The notes beneath the pieces were generated by a model that was given only the letters and a program-made list of their open reading frames with translations, made no database searches and was not told the DNA's origin. DNA of 64,000 bases from Cytobacillus firmus (GTDB lineage: Bacteria > Bacillota > Bacilli > Bacillales > Cytobacillaceae). Each line of letters opens with the position of its first letter. Position 1 is the first letter of the stretch. The position numbers were made by a program, and so were the translations under genes. Positions 33,839-43,440 of this stretch are shown piece by piece. The stretch covers positions 269,001 through 333,000 of the forward strand of contig NZ_CP086235.1 of assembly GCF_023612095.1 (NCBI RefSeq), written 5' to 3'.

Positions 33839-34645
33839 GTGAGTGTTTTAAACTATTTCGATTTGTATTTCAAGCTCATCTCCGCAGGGGTGAGAGCCCA
33901 GCTGCAGTACCGGTTTGCTTTTGTCATGAGGATTGTGGGCCTCATTACATCCTATACAGGCACCGCTCTTACGATGTGGATCATGCTTTATCAGTTTCAG
34001 GAACTCGGCTCTTGGACGTTTTACGAGATGCTGTTTCTTTTTGCTGTCTCTGTTTTATCCTGGGGGTTTTGCATCATTCTCTTTTTCCACTTCAGGGGAT
34101 TGGACACCTACATTTTAAACGGCACGTTTGACCGCTTTCTTGTCAGGCCAATCAATCCTTTTTTTCATTTCATGGCAATGAAATTTGATGTCGCCTCTTT
34201 TGGGCAGTTCATCTTCAGCATCGGCATTTTTATTTTGGTCAGCTTTAAGCTGCAGCTGGATTGGACAATGGGGAAAAGCTTGTTTCTGCTGTTATCTGTG
34301 GTGGGGGGCATCCTTATTCAGGGAGGACTGCTTGTCATGATTTCTGCCCTCGCTTTCTGGACGACGAAATCGGAGCAATTTTATTGGGTGGCCATGTTTC
34401 CTGCCCGAAATCTGACCAATTATCCTTTGGTCATTTATCCGAAAGCCGTCCAATGGTTTACGGCATTTGTGATCCCATTCGGCTTTGTGAACTATTTTCC
34501 TGCGGCCGTCCTCCTTGAAAAAGAAACACCCTTTTTCCCGGAGAATATCGGGTATTATTCGCCGCTTGTCGGCATTGTCTTTTTCGCTATTGCTTATTCA
34601 ATTTGGATGCTGGGTTTAAAGCGATATAAAAGTACAGGTTCATAG
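33839..34645 (+). CDS. ABC-2 type transporter permease (DUF990 family), subunit 2
   Basis: GTG start behind CAGGGGGGAT; 268 residues and about six membrane segments. The equivalent motif is GLDTYILNGTFDRFLVRPINPFFHF, so it is a homologue of the first permease and probably forms the other half of a heterodimeric channel. The ATPase gene starts 11 bp after the stop. Confidence 0.87.
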   Translation: MSVLNYFDLYFKLISAGVRAQLQYRFAFVMRIVGLITSYTGTALTMWIMLYQFQELGSWTFYEMLFLFAVSVLSWGFCIILFFHFRGLDTYILNGTFDRFLVRPINPFFHFMAMKFDVASFGQFIFSIGIFILVSFKLQLDWTMGKSLFLLLSVVGGILIQGGLLVMISALAFWTTKSEQFYWVAMFPARNLTNYPLVIYPKAVQWFTAFVIPFGFVNYFPAAVLLEKETPFFPENIGYYSPLVGIVFFAIAYSIWMLGLKRYKSTGS

Positions 34646-34656
34646 GAGGACTGTAA

Positions 34657-35664
34657 ATGCCGATTATTGAGGTTGAACATCTAATGAAGGACTTTATGAT
34701 TGCCAAGCGGGAGACAGGCTTCCTTGGCGCTGTGAAGAGCCTTGTCAAAAGAGAACATATTAAAAAAGAAGCTGTGAAGGACATCAGCTTTTCGATCAAT
34801 GAAGGAGAAATGGTCGGCTATATCGGACCGAATGGCGCCGGAAAATCCACCACCATCAAAATGCTGACGGGCATTCTGGTTCCAACCTCCGGAAGTGTGA
34901 AGGTGAGCGGCATCATTCCTTATGAGAACAGACAGGAAAATGCCAAGAATATCGGAGTGGTTTTCGGCCAGAGAACACAGCTATGGTGGGATCTGCCTAC
35001 TATTGAATCGTTTGAGCTGCTGAAGGAAATCTATCAGGTTCCGGATACGCGGTATAAGGAAAATATGGACACCTTCACCGAGATACTGGGGCTGGATGAA
35101 TTCCTGAACACGCCGGTCCGCCAGCTCTCCTTAGGGCAAAGGATGAGGGCTGACATTGCCGCATCCCTGCTGCATGACCCGCCTATCCTGTTTCTGGATG
35201 AGCCGACGATTGGCCTGGATGTCGTCGCAAAGGAAAAAATGAGGACTTTCATAAAAGAGATTAATAGGGAGCGCAGCATAACCGTCATTTTAACCACCCA
35301 TGACATGGAGGATATTGAAAAGCTCTGTGAGCGGATGATCCTCATCGACCATGGGCAAAAGGTGTATGACGGGGAGATTGCAGTCGTCAAGGAGCGTTTC
35401 GGCAAAACGAGGACACTCATCGTGGACCTGGAGGAATCATCACACAGCCTGAAGCTTAAGGGCGGTGAAGTGTATAAAGAAGAAGCAAGCCGCTTCTGGA
35501 TAAGGTTTAACCGGGATGAAGTGTCAGCTTCAGGACTGATTGCGCAAATTACCGAAACACATAATATCAAGGATCTGACAGTGGAAGAGCCTGCCATCGA
35601 ATCGATCATCAGCCGCATTTATCAGGAGGGCTATCAGGACCTGCCGGAAACCGTAAAAGTGTAA
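34657..35664 (+). CDS. ABC transporter ATP-binding protein of the ABC-2 exporter
   Basis: A 335-residue DrrA/NatA-like ATPase with ATG behind AGGAGGACTG. Walker A is GPNGAGKST, the Q-loop GVVFGQRTQLWWD, the signature LSLGQRMRAD and Walker B ILFLDEPTIGLD, followed by the switch TTHD. It has an early insertion (KRETGFLGAVKSLVKREHIKKEA) typical of ATPases paired with DUF990 permeases, plus a C-terminal regulatory extension of about 100 residues. It drives export through the two permeases upstream. Confidence 0.93.
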   Translation: MPIIEVEHLMKDFMIAKRETGFLGAVKSLVKREHIKKEAVKDISFSINEGEMVGYIGPNGAGKSTTIKMLTGILVPTSGSVKVSGIIPYENRQENAKNIGVVFGQRTQLWWDLPTIESFELLKEIYQVPDTRYKENMDTFTEILGLDEFLNTPVRQLSLGQRMRADIAASLLHDPPILFLDEPTIGLDVVAKEKMRTFIKEINRERSITVILTTHDMEDIEKLCERMILIDHGQKVYDGEIAVVKERFGKTRTLIVDLEESSHSLKLKGGEVYKEEASRFWIRFNRDEVSASGLIAQITETHNIKDLTVEEPAIESIISRIYQEGYQDLPETVKV

Positions 35665-35730
35665 AAAATAGGCTTGGTCAATATGTCAATATTTTCTGAA
35701 AAAATGATATACTATATAGAGGTGATCAAA

Positions 35731-35922
35731 ATGATTCTCTATTTGCTGGGCTTTTGTGCAGTATTGCTGGGAACAGGCGTGTTTGTGGACTGGTGGCATA
35801 GAAAGCATGGGGTTGACGATTTTGACCCTGGGGAAAATGAAAAGCATGTATCTGAGTCAGAGAGAGCCTACATGGAGTCCTATATGCATAACATGAAAAA
35901 TGATCATCATAATGGAATGTAA
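35731..35922 (+). CDS. Small single-span membrane protein, 63 residues
   Basis: The ATG at 35731 follows GAGGTGATCAAA, and a TATACT at 35709 lies upstream, so it may have its own promoter. The chain opens MILYLLGFCAVLLGTGVFVD, one membrane span, then a charged tail rich in His, Asp and Glu (DFDPGENEKHVSESERAYME) ending MKNDHHNGM. An upstream ATG at 35674 has no binding site. I do not recognise the family. Confidence 0.65.
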   Translation: MILYLLGFCAVLLGTGVFVDWWHRKHGVDDFDPGENEKHVSESERAYMESYMHNMKNDHHNGM

Positions 35923-35952
35923 GCCTCCCGATGAGGCTTCTGCTCATAATAG

Positions 35953-35984
35953 AAGAGCATGGCGGGTGCCATGCTCTTTTCGTT
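35953..35984. terminator. Terminator between the small membrane protein and atoE-type genes
   Basis: Stem AAGAGCATGGC / GCCATGCTCTT followed by TTCGTTTT on the plus strand. A smaller hairpin AAGCCTC / GAGGCTT lies just before it at 35921-35939. Confidence 0.8.
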
Positions 35985-37304
35985 TTAGAAAAATAAGAAT
36001 CCCATGGAAATGATCACGCCGCTGACCAGGAGAGTCAGCACGCAGAATCCCATGATGTCTTTCGCCTTTAACCCCGCAATGGCGAGTGCCGGCAGCGCCC
36101 AGAAAGGCTGGATCAAGTTGGTCCAGGCATCACCCCATGCGACCGCCATGGCTGTCTTAGGGATGGAAGCTCCCATTGACTGAGCCGCTTCAAGCATAAT
36201 CGGAGCCTGAACAGCCCACTGTCCTCCGCCTGAAGGAACGAAGAAGTTCACAAGCCCCGCGCTTAAAAACGTGAAGAAATGGAACGTGTAATCATTTGAA
36301 ATGCTGACAAACGCTTCGGACATCACCGCCGCCAGTCCTGAGGCGGTCATCATGCCCATGATTCCGGCATAAAACGGGAACTGAATAATGATTCCGCTGG
36401 CTCCTTTTACCGCATTCAGGACCGCTTCGAGGAACTGTTTTGGCGTGCCGTGGAAAAGAATCCCCAGGAACAGGAACAGGAAGTTCACGATATCAAGATT
36501 CAGAGTAAAGCCATTTGATGCGAAATAATAAAATAAGAACGCAAGTCCAAGAATCCCCGCAAGCAAGGAAATGATGCGGCTGTTTTCCAGGCGTTCAGCA
36601 GGTGTCATCGCCTCTTTTTCGAGTGCAGCTGCCTGGATGTCTTCTTGAAGAAGGGCAGGATCAACCACGATTGTTTCCTCTTTCGATGGCATCATAAAGC
36701 GGTTTACAAACGGAAGAACCAATAATAAGGCGACAACAATAAAAATATTGAAGCCGGCGAAAATCGTCTGATCAGTAGAAATGACGCCAATCATACCTTC
36801 AGAAAAGTGGCCCGGCGTAGCAATGGTTAATGGAATCGAGCCGGAAATTCCCCCGTGCCAGACAACGAATCCTCCGTAAGCGCTTGCAATTAACAGGCGA
36901 TAATCCACATTTTTCACCTTTTTGGCAAGCTCTTTTGCAAACAAGGCACCGATTACAAGGCCGAAACCCCAGTTAATTAAACTTGCAACCATCGACACAA
37001 ATGACACAATCAGGATGGCCTGGCCGGGTGATTTGGCCAAGGATGCCAGGGCGCCTAACCCCTTTTTAAACAGCCTGCTGCTGGCCAGCACATGTCCTGT
37101 GACTAAAACCAGCACCATCTGCATGGAAAAAGTCAGGAGACCCCAAAACCCATTTCCCCAATGCTGAACCATCTGGTAAGGTCCATTATCTGTAAAAATC
37201 AAGCCCAATCCAAAAACCGCAAAAGTTAGGATAATGACAAATAAAAATGGATCCGGCAAATACCGCTGCATAATGCGGTTAAAAAATGATACAAGAACCT
37301 TCAT
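35985..37304 (-). CDS. atoE: Short-chain fatty acid transporter, AtoE family
   Basis: A 439-residue membrane protein with about 11-12 segments. Typical AtoE sequence includes IMQRYLPDPFLFVIILTFAV at the start, NWGFGLVIGALFAKELAKKV, and SAYGGFVVWHGGISGSIPLT then IATPGH. The late FVPSGGGQWAVQAPIMLEAA is also conserved. The family is linked to uptake of acetoacetate or other short-chain acids. There are no acyl-CoA or thiolase genes nearby, so the substrate stays open. It is a single gene, with the second repeat array behind its promoter. Confidence 0.9.
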   Translation of the reverse strand: MKVLVSFFNRIMQRYLPDPFLFVIILTFAVFGLGLIFTDNGPYQMVQHWGNGFWGLLTFSMQMVLVLVTGHVLASSRLFKKGLGALASLAKSPGQAILIVSFVSMVASLINWGFGLVIGALFAKELAKKVKNVDYRLLIASAYGGFVVWHGGISGSIPLTIATPGHFSEGMIGVISTDQTIFAGFNIFIVVALLLVLPFVNRFMMPSKEETIVVDPALLQEDIQAAALEKEAMTPAERLENSRIISLLAGILGLAFLFYYFASNGFTLNLDIVNFLFLFLGILFHGTPKQFLEAVLNAVKGASGIIIQFPFYAGIMGMMTASGLAAVMSEAFVSISNDYTFHFFTFLSAGLVNFFVPSGGGQWAVQAPIMLEAAQSMGASIPKTAMAVAWGDAWTNLIQPFWALPALAIAGLKAKDIMGFCVLTLLVSGVIISMGFLFF

Positions 37305-37469
37305 GCTGCAACCCCCTAATAATTTTTTCTCGAACCTAGTATACTTTCTTTAAAATTCAGTTTATTCCTTCTTTTCTGAAATGATTCTTGTATAAAGGCG
37401 GGGCAGGCAGCTGTGGGGCAGTTTGTGAAGGTGGAATGAGATTAATAGATTGAATCGCGGGGAAGACTT

Positions 37470-38190
37470 CGGACTCAGGAAAGAGAAAAGCTGGTGTTAG
37501 AGTCAGAACCGGGATCAACTTCGGACACAAAAAGAGAAAAAGGGTTGCTTAGAGTCAGAACCCGGATCAACTTCGGACACAAAAAGAGAAAAAGGGTTGC
37601 TTAGAGTCAGAACCCGGTGCAACTTCGGACACAAAAAGAGAAGAAGAGCGGCTTAGAGTCAGAACCCGGATCAACTTCTGACACAAAAAGAGAAAAAGGG
37701 CGCTCCAGAGTCAGAACCCGGATTAACTTCGGACACAAAAAGAGAAAAGGGTTGCTTAGAGTCAGAACCTGGATCAACTTCGGACACAAAAAGAGAAAAA
37801 GGGTTGCTTAGAGTCAGAACCCGGTGCAGCTTCGGACACAAAAAGAGAAGAAGAGCGGCTTAGAGTCAGAACCCGGATCAACTTCGGACACAAAAAGAGA
37901 AAAAGGGCGGCTTAGAGTCAGAACCCAGATCAACTTCGGACACAAAAAGAGAAAAAGGGTTGCTTAGAGTCAGAACCCGGTGCAACTTCGGACACAAAAA
38001 GAGAAGAAGAGCGGCTTAGAGTCAGAACCCGGATCAACTCGGACACAAAAAGAGAAAAAGGGTTGCTTAGAGTCAGAACCCAGAACAACTTCGGACACAA
38101 AAAGCGAAAAACGGCGCTCCAGTGTCAGAACCCAGCCCAGCTTCAGACACAAAAAGAAAAAATCCGCGCCCCAGTGTCCAAGCCGCCAGC
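37470..38190. repeat. Tandem array of fourteen ~52-bp repeats (array 2)
   Basis: Units start at 37470, 37522, 37574, 37626, 37678, 37730, 37781, 37833, 37885, 37937, 37989, 38040, 38092 and 38144 (last partial); the spacing is 52 bp, twice 51. The conserved block is TTAGAGTCAGAACCCGG, two variable bases, then CAACTTCGGACACAAAAAG, as in array 1. The variable block cycles through a few types (AGAAAAAGGGTTGC, AGAAGAAGAGCGGC, AGAAAAAGGGCGGC), giving a higher-order pattern. It lies between two minus-strand transporter genes. Frames through it are not genes. Confidence 0.93.
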
Positions 38191-38220
38191 TCCCCGCAAC
38201 ACCCCCCCAACAAACAAAAT

Positions 38221-38250
38221 CAAAAAAACAGACCCCCTACCAGAGGTCTG
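38221..38250 (-). terminator. Terminator of the BCCT transporter gene
   Basis: On the minus strand CAGACC pairs with GGTCTG and is followed by TTTTTTTG, just beyond the stop codon. Confidence 0.75.
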
Positions 38251-38255
38251 CCCAA

Positions 38256-39769
38256 TTATTTTTTCCGCTTAACAGGTATTGTCTCCCTGCGCAGCATTTT
38301 CAATAACGATATACACATAAAAATAAGGATAATGGTGAATGGAAGCGCCGACACCAGCGAGGCTGTCTGCAGGCCTTCGAGTCCGCTGCTTAAGAGCAGG
38401 ACTGCGGCAATGGCTCCCATTAGCAAGCCCCAGACAATCCGCGGGAATAGCGGCGGGTTCAGGGTGCCGTTAGCGGTCATAACGCCCAGGATATACGTTG
38501 CCGAGTCAGCTGATGTAATCAAGAATGTCAAAATCAGCAGAATGGACAGCACTGAAACCAAAAAGCTGAAAGGCAAATGGTTATAGGTCTGGAACAGCGC
38601 AGAAGTCACATCATTGTTAACGGCTTCCGCAATCTGTGTGCCGCCGAATAAATCAAAGTGCAGCGCTGTACCGCCAAATACGGCAATCCACACAAGCGCG
38701 ATGAACGGAGGAACGATCAGGACGCCGACAACAAATTCGCGGATCGTTCTCCCCTGGAAACACGGGCAATAAAGGCGCCGACAAAAGGGGACCAGGCAAT
38801 GGCCCATGCCCAGTAAAAAATTGTCCAATCGCGGATCCATGTGCCTCCCTTGTAGGGGGTTAAGCGCAGGCTCAGCTTAATAAAGCTTGAGATATAGTCG
38901 CCGATTCCAAGTGTAAAAGTATTTAAAATAAACACAGTCGGGCCGGTAACCAGTACAAAAATCATCAAGGCCAGTGCCAGTCCGAGATTGATGTTGCTCA
39001 AGTATTTGATTCCTTTATCAAGACCTGTCGAGGAGGACAGCAGAAACAAAGAAGTCATTACCGCAATAATCAGAATCTGAGTCATAGTGCTCTGCTCAAT
39101 GCCGAATACTGCGTCAAGGCCGCCGTTAATCTGCAGAATGCCCAGTCCAAGCGAGGTCGCAACCCCCATGACTGTGGCAATAACGGCCAGGATATCAATG
39201 ACCTTTTTCAGCAGGACAGGATCTTTTTTCTTGCTGAATAAAGGAGTTAAAGTGGTAGAGATCAGTCCGTTTTCTCTCCTCCTGAATTGGAAATACCCCA
39301 TGGCCAGTCCCACGATCGTAAACACAGACCATTGGCTGACTCCCCAGTGGAAAAACGAGTAGCCCATCGCCTCGCGGGCGGCTTCAGCTGTTAAAGGATC
39401 CATGCCTTCCCTTGGCGGAGTGAAATAATGGCTCATCGGCTCTGCAATTCCCCAGAAAACCAATCCAATCCCAAACCCTGCACTGAATAACATCCCGATC
39501 CATGTGAAAAATGGATAATCTGCTTTATCTTCATCATTCCCAAGCTTGAGGCGGCCATATTTGCTGACAGCCAAAAAAATACAGAATAAGACAAAAAACA
39601 AGACCGAAATTAAGTAAAACCAGCCAAATGCGTATGTAGTAAAATTGAAAGCTTTTGTTGCACCACTGGCGAACAGATCAGGAGCCAGGGCCCCCAGTAA
39701 TACTAAGAATGTTATAACTACGGCTGAAACCCAAAATACACTGTTTATACTGCCGGATTTATCATTCAA
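38256..39769 (-). pseudogene. BCCT-family betaine/carnitine/choline transporter, frame broken by one base
   Basis: TTG at 39769 follows AGGGGGGATTTTA and gives MNDKSGSINSVFWVSAVVIT. The frame runs through the BCCT signature MGYSFFHWGVSQWSVF to FIARVSRG and is then lost. The neighbouring frame continues RTIREFVVGVLIVPPFIALV with no stop to 38256. One missing base at the C4 run 38751-38754 (G4 on the coding strand) explains it; restored length is 504 residues, normal for OpuD-like transporters. They import compatible solutes with sodium. Both halves look fully conserved, so sequencing error is a strong alternative to pseudogenisation. Confidence 0.88.
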
Positions 39770-39974
39770 TAAAATCCCCCCTAAATATGAATCACATTTG
39801 TATTTTGGCCTTCTTTTCTGTCTAATCATTCATTGGGATTTGTAAAGTGCAGGTAAAATGGGATTAAATAGAAGGGGAAAAGCTGTCCGAAAACGGAGAA
39901 AGCACAAATCTCTTTGATACCTTACCCTGAACACGATGACATAAACCCGTTTTGATGGAAAAAGGAGTGCTCTT

Positions 39975-40637
39975 ATGGATATCCAATTATTAACTGAGCT
40001 TTTTGAAGAAAACCGGGACAAAGAAAAAGCGATGCCCATGCAAAACTATATGAAAAACCACTTTCCCTTCCTGGGAATCAAGTCACCTGAAAGAAGAGCC
40101 CTGTTAAAGGAATACTTCAATAAGACAGGCCTGCTGAAGCAGGAGTTTAATCCAGCATTTGTGGAAGCCTTATGGACCATGGAGGAGCGTGAATATCAGG
40201 CTGCCGCCCTCGATTACATAGGGAAATTCACCAGGAAACTGGACAAAAGCCATCTGGCATTTGTAGAAAAACTGGTTACAACAAAATCCTGGTGGGATAC
40301 TGTTGACATGCTGGCCACCCACGCAGTGGGCGCCATCGCGGCCAAAAACCCGGAAGTCATCCCCGAAAAAATAGAGGGATGGGCGACCAGCGAAAACATG
40401 TGGCTCCGCAGGACTGCCATCCTATTCCAGCTGAAATACAAAAACGGCACTGACGAAGAGCTGCTCTACCGCTACATCCTTCTAAACAGTGAGAGCAAGG
40501 AATTCTTCATCCAAAAAGCCATCGGCTGGGCGCTCAGGGAATACTCGAAAACAAATCCCGAGTCAGTAAAAAGGTTTATTGAATCAAACACACTTGCAAA
40601 ATTGAGCATCAGGGAAGGGAGCAAGTATGTAGGCTAG
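39975..40637 (+). CDS. AlkD-like DNA alkylation repair protein
   Basis: A 220-residue helical-repeat protein with ATG behind AAAAAGGAG. The family pattern is clear: MPMQNYMKNHFPFLGIKSPE, then KSWWDTVDMLATHAVG and MWLRRTAILFQLKYK. These surround the aromatic and acidic residues that AlkD uses to expel positively charged 3- and 7-alkylpurines from DNA. It is a single gene, with no adjacent Ada-type regulator. Confidence 0.9.
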   Translation: MDIQLLTELFEENRDKEKAMPMQNYMKNHFPFLGIKSPERRALLKEYFNKTGLLKQEFNPAFVEALWTMEEREYQAAALDYIGKFTRKLDKSHLAFVEKLVTTKSWWDTVDMLATHAVGAIAAKNPEVIPEKIEGWATSENMWLRRTAILFQLKYKNGTDEELLYRYILLNSESKEFFIQKAIGWALREYSKTNPESVKRFIESNTLAKLSIREGSKYVG

Positions 40638-40728
40638 GAAGAGCAATTATTTAAACTAAGCGTAAGAACATGATAGAATGGCAAATAAGTTTTTTAGAAA
40701 AATACTACAGCCAGAAGGTGAATCTTAA

Positions 40729-41586
40729 ATGATCAAATGTATTGCCAGTGATATGGACGGAACGCTATTAACCGCCACACAGAAAATTACGCCTGAAAAT
40801 TTAGAAGCCATTAAAGCCGCACAGGAAAAAGGGGTTGAAGTGGTCATCGCGACCGGGCGCTCCTATTTCGAAGCAAGCTTCGTCCTCGATGAAGCCGGAA
40901 TTTCCTGTCCGATTATTTGCGTAAATGGGGCAGAAGTAAGAGCCTCGGACGGGAAAGTCGTATCCTCCAGCCCGCTCGATAAGGACCTGGCCAAAAAAGC
41001 AGCCTATATCCTTGTTCGGAACAATGTGTATTTCGAGGTTTACACCAACCAGGGTACCTATACCATTGATGAAGACCGCGGCGTGTCCATTATTGTCGAC
41101 ATCTTTTTAAGCGGAAATCCGGAAGCGGATATTGATGAAGTGACCAAAGCGGCACAAGAGCGCTTTACAAAAGGGCTTGTCCATAAAGTGAACAGCTATG
41201 ACGAGCTTTTCAACAGTGACGAGCATCAAATTTACAAGCTGCTGGCCTTCTCCTTTGAACCGGATTTTCTCGTTTCCGCGAAAGAAGACCTGCTGAAGCT
41301 TGAAGGCATGGCCGTAAGTTCTTCAGGGGATGAGAACCTGGAGCTGACAAGTGTGAACGCCCAAAAGGGAATTGCCCTTGAAGCATTTGTGAAAGAAAAA
41401 GGAATCTCGCTTTTGGAAACCATGGCCATTGGCGATAATTATAATGATTTGTCCATGTTCAAACGCGCAGGAAGATCGGTTGCCATGGGAAATGCCGATG
41501 ACATCATTAAAGCACAATGCGATGCGGTAACATCCGCAAATGAAGAAAGCGGTGTAGCAGAGGCAATCTGGGAAGTCCTGAAGTAA
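40729..41586 (+). CDS. Cof-type HAD-superfamily phosphatase
   Basis: A 285-residue protein. HAD motif I is DMDGTLL (residues 8-14), motif II IATGRS, and motif IV AIGDNYNDLSMFKRAG, which with the C2 cap fold marks the Cof/YcsE-type subfamily. Members dephosphorylate sugar phosphates, FMN or PLP; the substrate cannot be told here. The next gene starts 24 bp later and may share a transcript. Confidence 0.9.
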   Translation: MIKCIASDMDGTLLTATQKITPENLEAIKAAQEKGVEVVIATGRSYFEASFVLDEAGISCPIICVNGAEVRASDGKVVSSSPLDKDLAKKAAYILVRNNVYFEVYTNQGTYTIDEDRGVSIIVDIFLSGNPEADIDEVTKAAQERFTKGLVHKVNSYDELFNSDEHQIYKLLAFSFEPDFLVSAKEDLLKLEGMAVSSSGDENLELTSVNAQKGIALEAFVKEKGISLLETMAIGDNYNDLSMFKRAGRSVAMGNADDIIKAQCDAVTSANEESGVAEAIWEVLK

Positions 41587-41610
41587 ATTTCAAGGGAGGC
41601 TGAAGGCTGG

Positions 41611-42696
41611 ATGAAACAGGTGTTAGGTTTAGGGCTGCTCGTCTTGGGCCTGCTGGCCGGGTGTTCAAGTGCAGGCGAGAATGATAACGGGAAGCAAATC
41701 GAGGATCAGGAGGCCAGCCTTCCTGCCGGTTCAGAGCCGGAAATAGTAGCAGATGAGCTTGATATTCCCTGGTCCATTGCCAAAGCAGGCGAAACCTTTT
41801 ACATGACGGAAAGACAGGGAAGCATTGTGAAGGTCGAGGACGGAAAGAAAGAACGCCAGAAAGTGGAGCTGGCAAAAAAGCTTTCTACCGCTTCTGAAGC
41901 AGGCTTGCTCGGCTTTGTGCTGGCCCCTGATTTTTCACAATCAAACGAAGCGTACGCCTATTACACCTATGAAAACACATCAGGCCAGTTTAACCGGATT
42001 GTCATCTTCAAGCTTCAGGATGGGACTTGGAAAGAGGACAAGCTTTTGCTTGATAAAATTCCAAGCGGGCAGTACCATCATGGCGGCCGGCTTGAAATAG
42101 GCCCGGATGGAAAGCTTTATGCAACGGCAGGCGATGCTGCGACCGATCCCGAAATTGCCCAGGACGTGAATTCCCTCGGAGGAAAAATCCTAAGAATGAA
42201 TCCCGACGGCAGCGTACCAGCGGATAATCCGTTCAGCGGCTCTTATGTCTACAGCTACGGCCACCGCAATCCGCAGGGGCTTGCCTGGGCTGAGGATGGG
42301 ACTTTATATGAAAGTGAGCACGGCCCATCAGCCAATGATGAAATCAATAAGATCCTTCCCGGGAAAAATTACGGATGGCCCGTCATAAAAGGGAACGAGA
42401 AGAAGGAAGGCATGGAATCTCCGCTGTTTACCTCGGGGGATGACGAAACCTGGGCTCCTTCCGGGATGGCCTATTATAAAGGCAAGCTTTACACCGCCGC
42501 CTTAAGAGGTAATGCCGTTCTGGAGTTTGATCTGGAAACGAAGAATGTCAGAAAGGTTGTGTCGAATTTAGGCAGAATCCGCGATGTCTTCATTGAAGGG
42601 GATGTGCTTTATTTTATCAGCAATAATACAGACGGACGCGGCAATCCGCTTGAGAAGGATGACAAGCTTTATAAAATTCAGCTTTCCGATATATAA
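41611..42696 (+). CDS. PQQ-dependent-type soluble sugar dehydrogenase lipoprotein
   Basis: A 361-residue protein with a lipoprotein signal (MKQVLGLGLLVLGLLAGCSS; lipobox LLAGC), so it is anchored outside the membrane. The six-bladed propeller pattern of the YliI/GdhB family is visible: LDIPWSIAKAGETFYMTERQ, GGRLEIGPDGKLYATAGDAA, YSYGHRNPQGLAWAEDGTLY then ESEHGPSANDEIN, and GKNYGWPV. Related enzymes oxidise aldoses using PQQ, though many Bacillus members have no proven activity and PQQ synthesis is not evident here. Confidence 0.87.
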   Translation: MKQVLGLGLLVLGLLAGCSSAGENDNGKQIEDQEASLPAGSEPEIVADELDIPWSIAKAGETFYMTERQGSIVKVEDGKKERQKVELAKKLSTASEAGLLGFVLAPDFSQSNEAYAYYTYENTSGQFNRIVIFKLQDGTWKEDKLLLDKIPSGQYHHGGRLEIGPDGKLYATAGDAATDPEIAQDVNSLGGKILRMNPDGSVPADNPFSGSYVYSYGHRNPQGLAWAEDGTLYESEHGPSANDEINKILPGKNYGWPVIKGNEKKEGMESPLFTSGDDETWAPSGMAYYKGKLYTAALRGNAVLEFDLETKNVRKVVSNLGRIRDVFIEGDVLYFISNNTDGRGNPLEKDDKLYKIQLSDI

Positions 42697-42730
42697 AAAA
42701 GCCTGGCAGCAGTGCCAGGCTTCAGTTTTT
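42697..42730. terminator. Bidirectional terminator, 42.7 kb
   Basis: Stem AAGCCTGGCA / TGCCAGGCTT with loop GCAG, a T-rich tail on the plus strand and TTTTTT on the minus strand. It slightly overlaps the stop of the TetR gene. Confidence 0.9.
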
Positions 42731-43372
42731 AGCTGAAAGTCCATGCATGATGAATTGTATGGTCAGCTCGATTTCTTTTTCATCATCCCAGTCGGCTTCA
42801 GGCAAGATTAAATACCTCGCGATAAGAAAGCCGAATATCGACGTAAAGGTCATTCGGACGGCACTATAGGGCGGGATATCAATCACTTGCCCTTTTTTCT
42901 GGTAGAATTCAGCCAAACTGGCAAAACGATCGAATACTTTCATGGCGATATGCTCTTTAAACTGTTCCTTGAGTTCAGGGTGGAACGGAATTTCCTGAAT
43001 CAGGATCTTGATAAGAGGCATATTGTTTTTAAGGAACTCGATCCGGTTTTCCATCATGGCCCGTAAAAAGTCTTCAAAATGTTCATATTTATGATCGATG
43101 ACTTTATACAAATCTTTAATGACGAACGGAGCAATCAGCTTTGCCATCATCGGCGAAACGATCCCCATCAGCAAATCCTTTTTGGTTTTATAGTGCCTGA
43201 AGATGGTTCCTTCGGCTACTCCTGCCTTCTTGGCGATTTCGCTTGTCGAAGTGGCGGCAAAGCCCTTTTCAGAAAACGATTCAATCGCAGCCATGATAAT
43301 TTTCTTCTGCTTCTCCGTAAGCTTTTCTTCTTCCTGAAATAACTCTTCTAAAATGGAATCCTGCTCTGGCAT
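42722..43372 (-). CDS. TetR/AcrR-family transcriptional regulator
   Basis: A 216-residue protein whose ATG follows AAAGGAG. The N-terminal helix-turn-helix is clear (MAAIESFSEKGFAATSTSEI then AKKAGVAEGTIFRHYKTKKD, about residues 27-66). The C-terminal ligand domain is helical. The ABC exporter gene pair lies directly upstream on the same strand, and its promoter carries two copies of a TetR-type palindrome, so this is probably the repressor of that exporter, as with B. subtilis YfiR and YfiLMN. Confidence 0.9.
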   Translation of the reverse strand: MPEQDSILEELFQEEEKLTEKQKKIIMAAIESFSEKGFAATSTSEIAKKAGVAEGTIFRHYKTKKDLLMGIVSPMMAKLIAPFVIKDLYKVIDHKYEHFEDFLRAMMENRIEFLKNNMPLIKILIQEIPFHPELKEQFKEHIAMKVFDRFASLAEFYQKKGQVIDIPPYSAVRMTFTSIFGFLIARYLILPEADWDDEKEIELTIQFIMHGLSAKN

Positions 43373-43440
43373 GGTAAGCTCCTTTATACGTGCAAAATCT
43401 ATAGCTTTATTATAAAGGAATGAAATTATAAAAAGAAATT

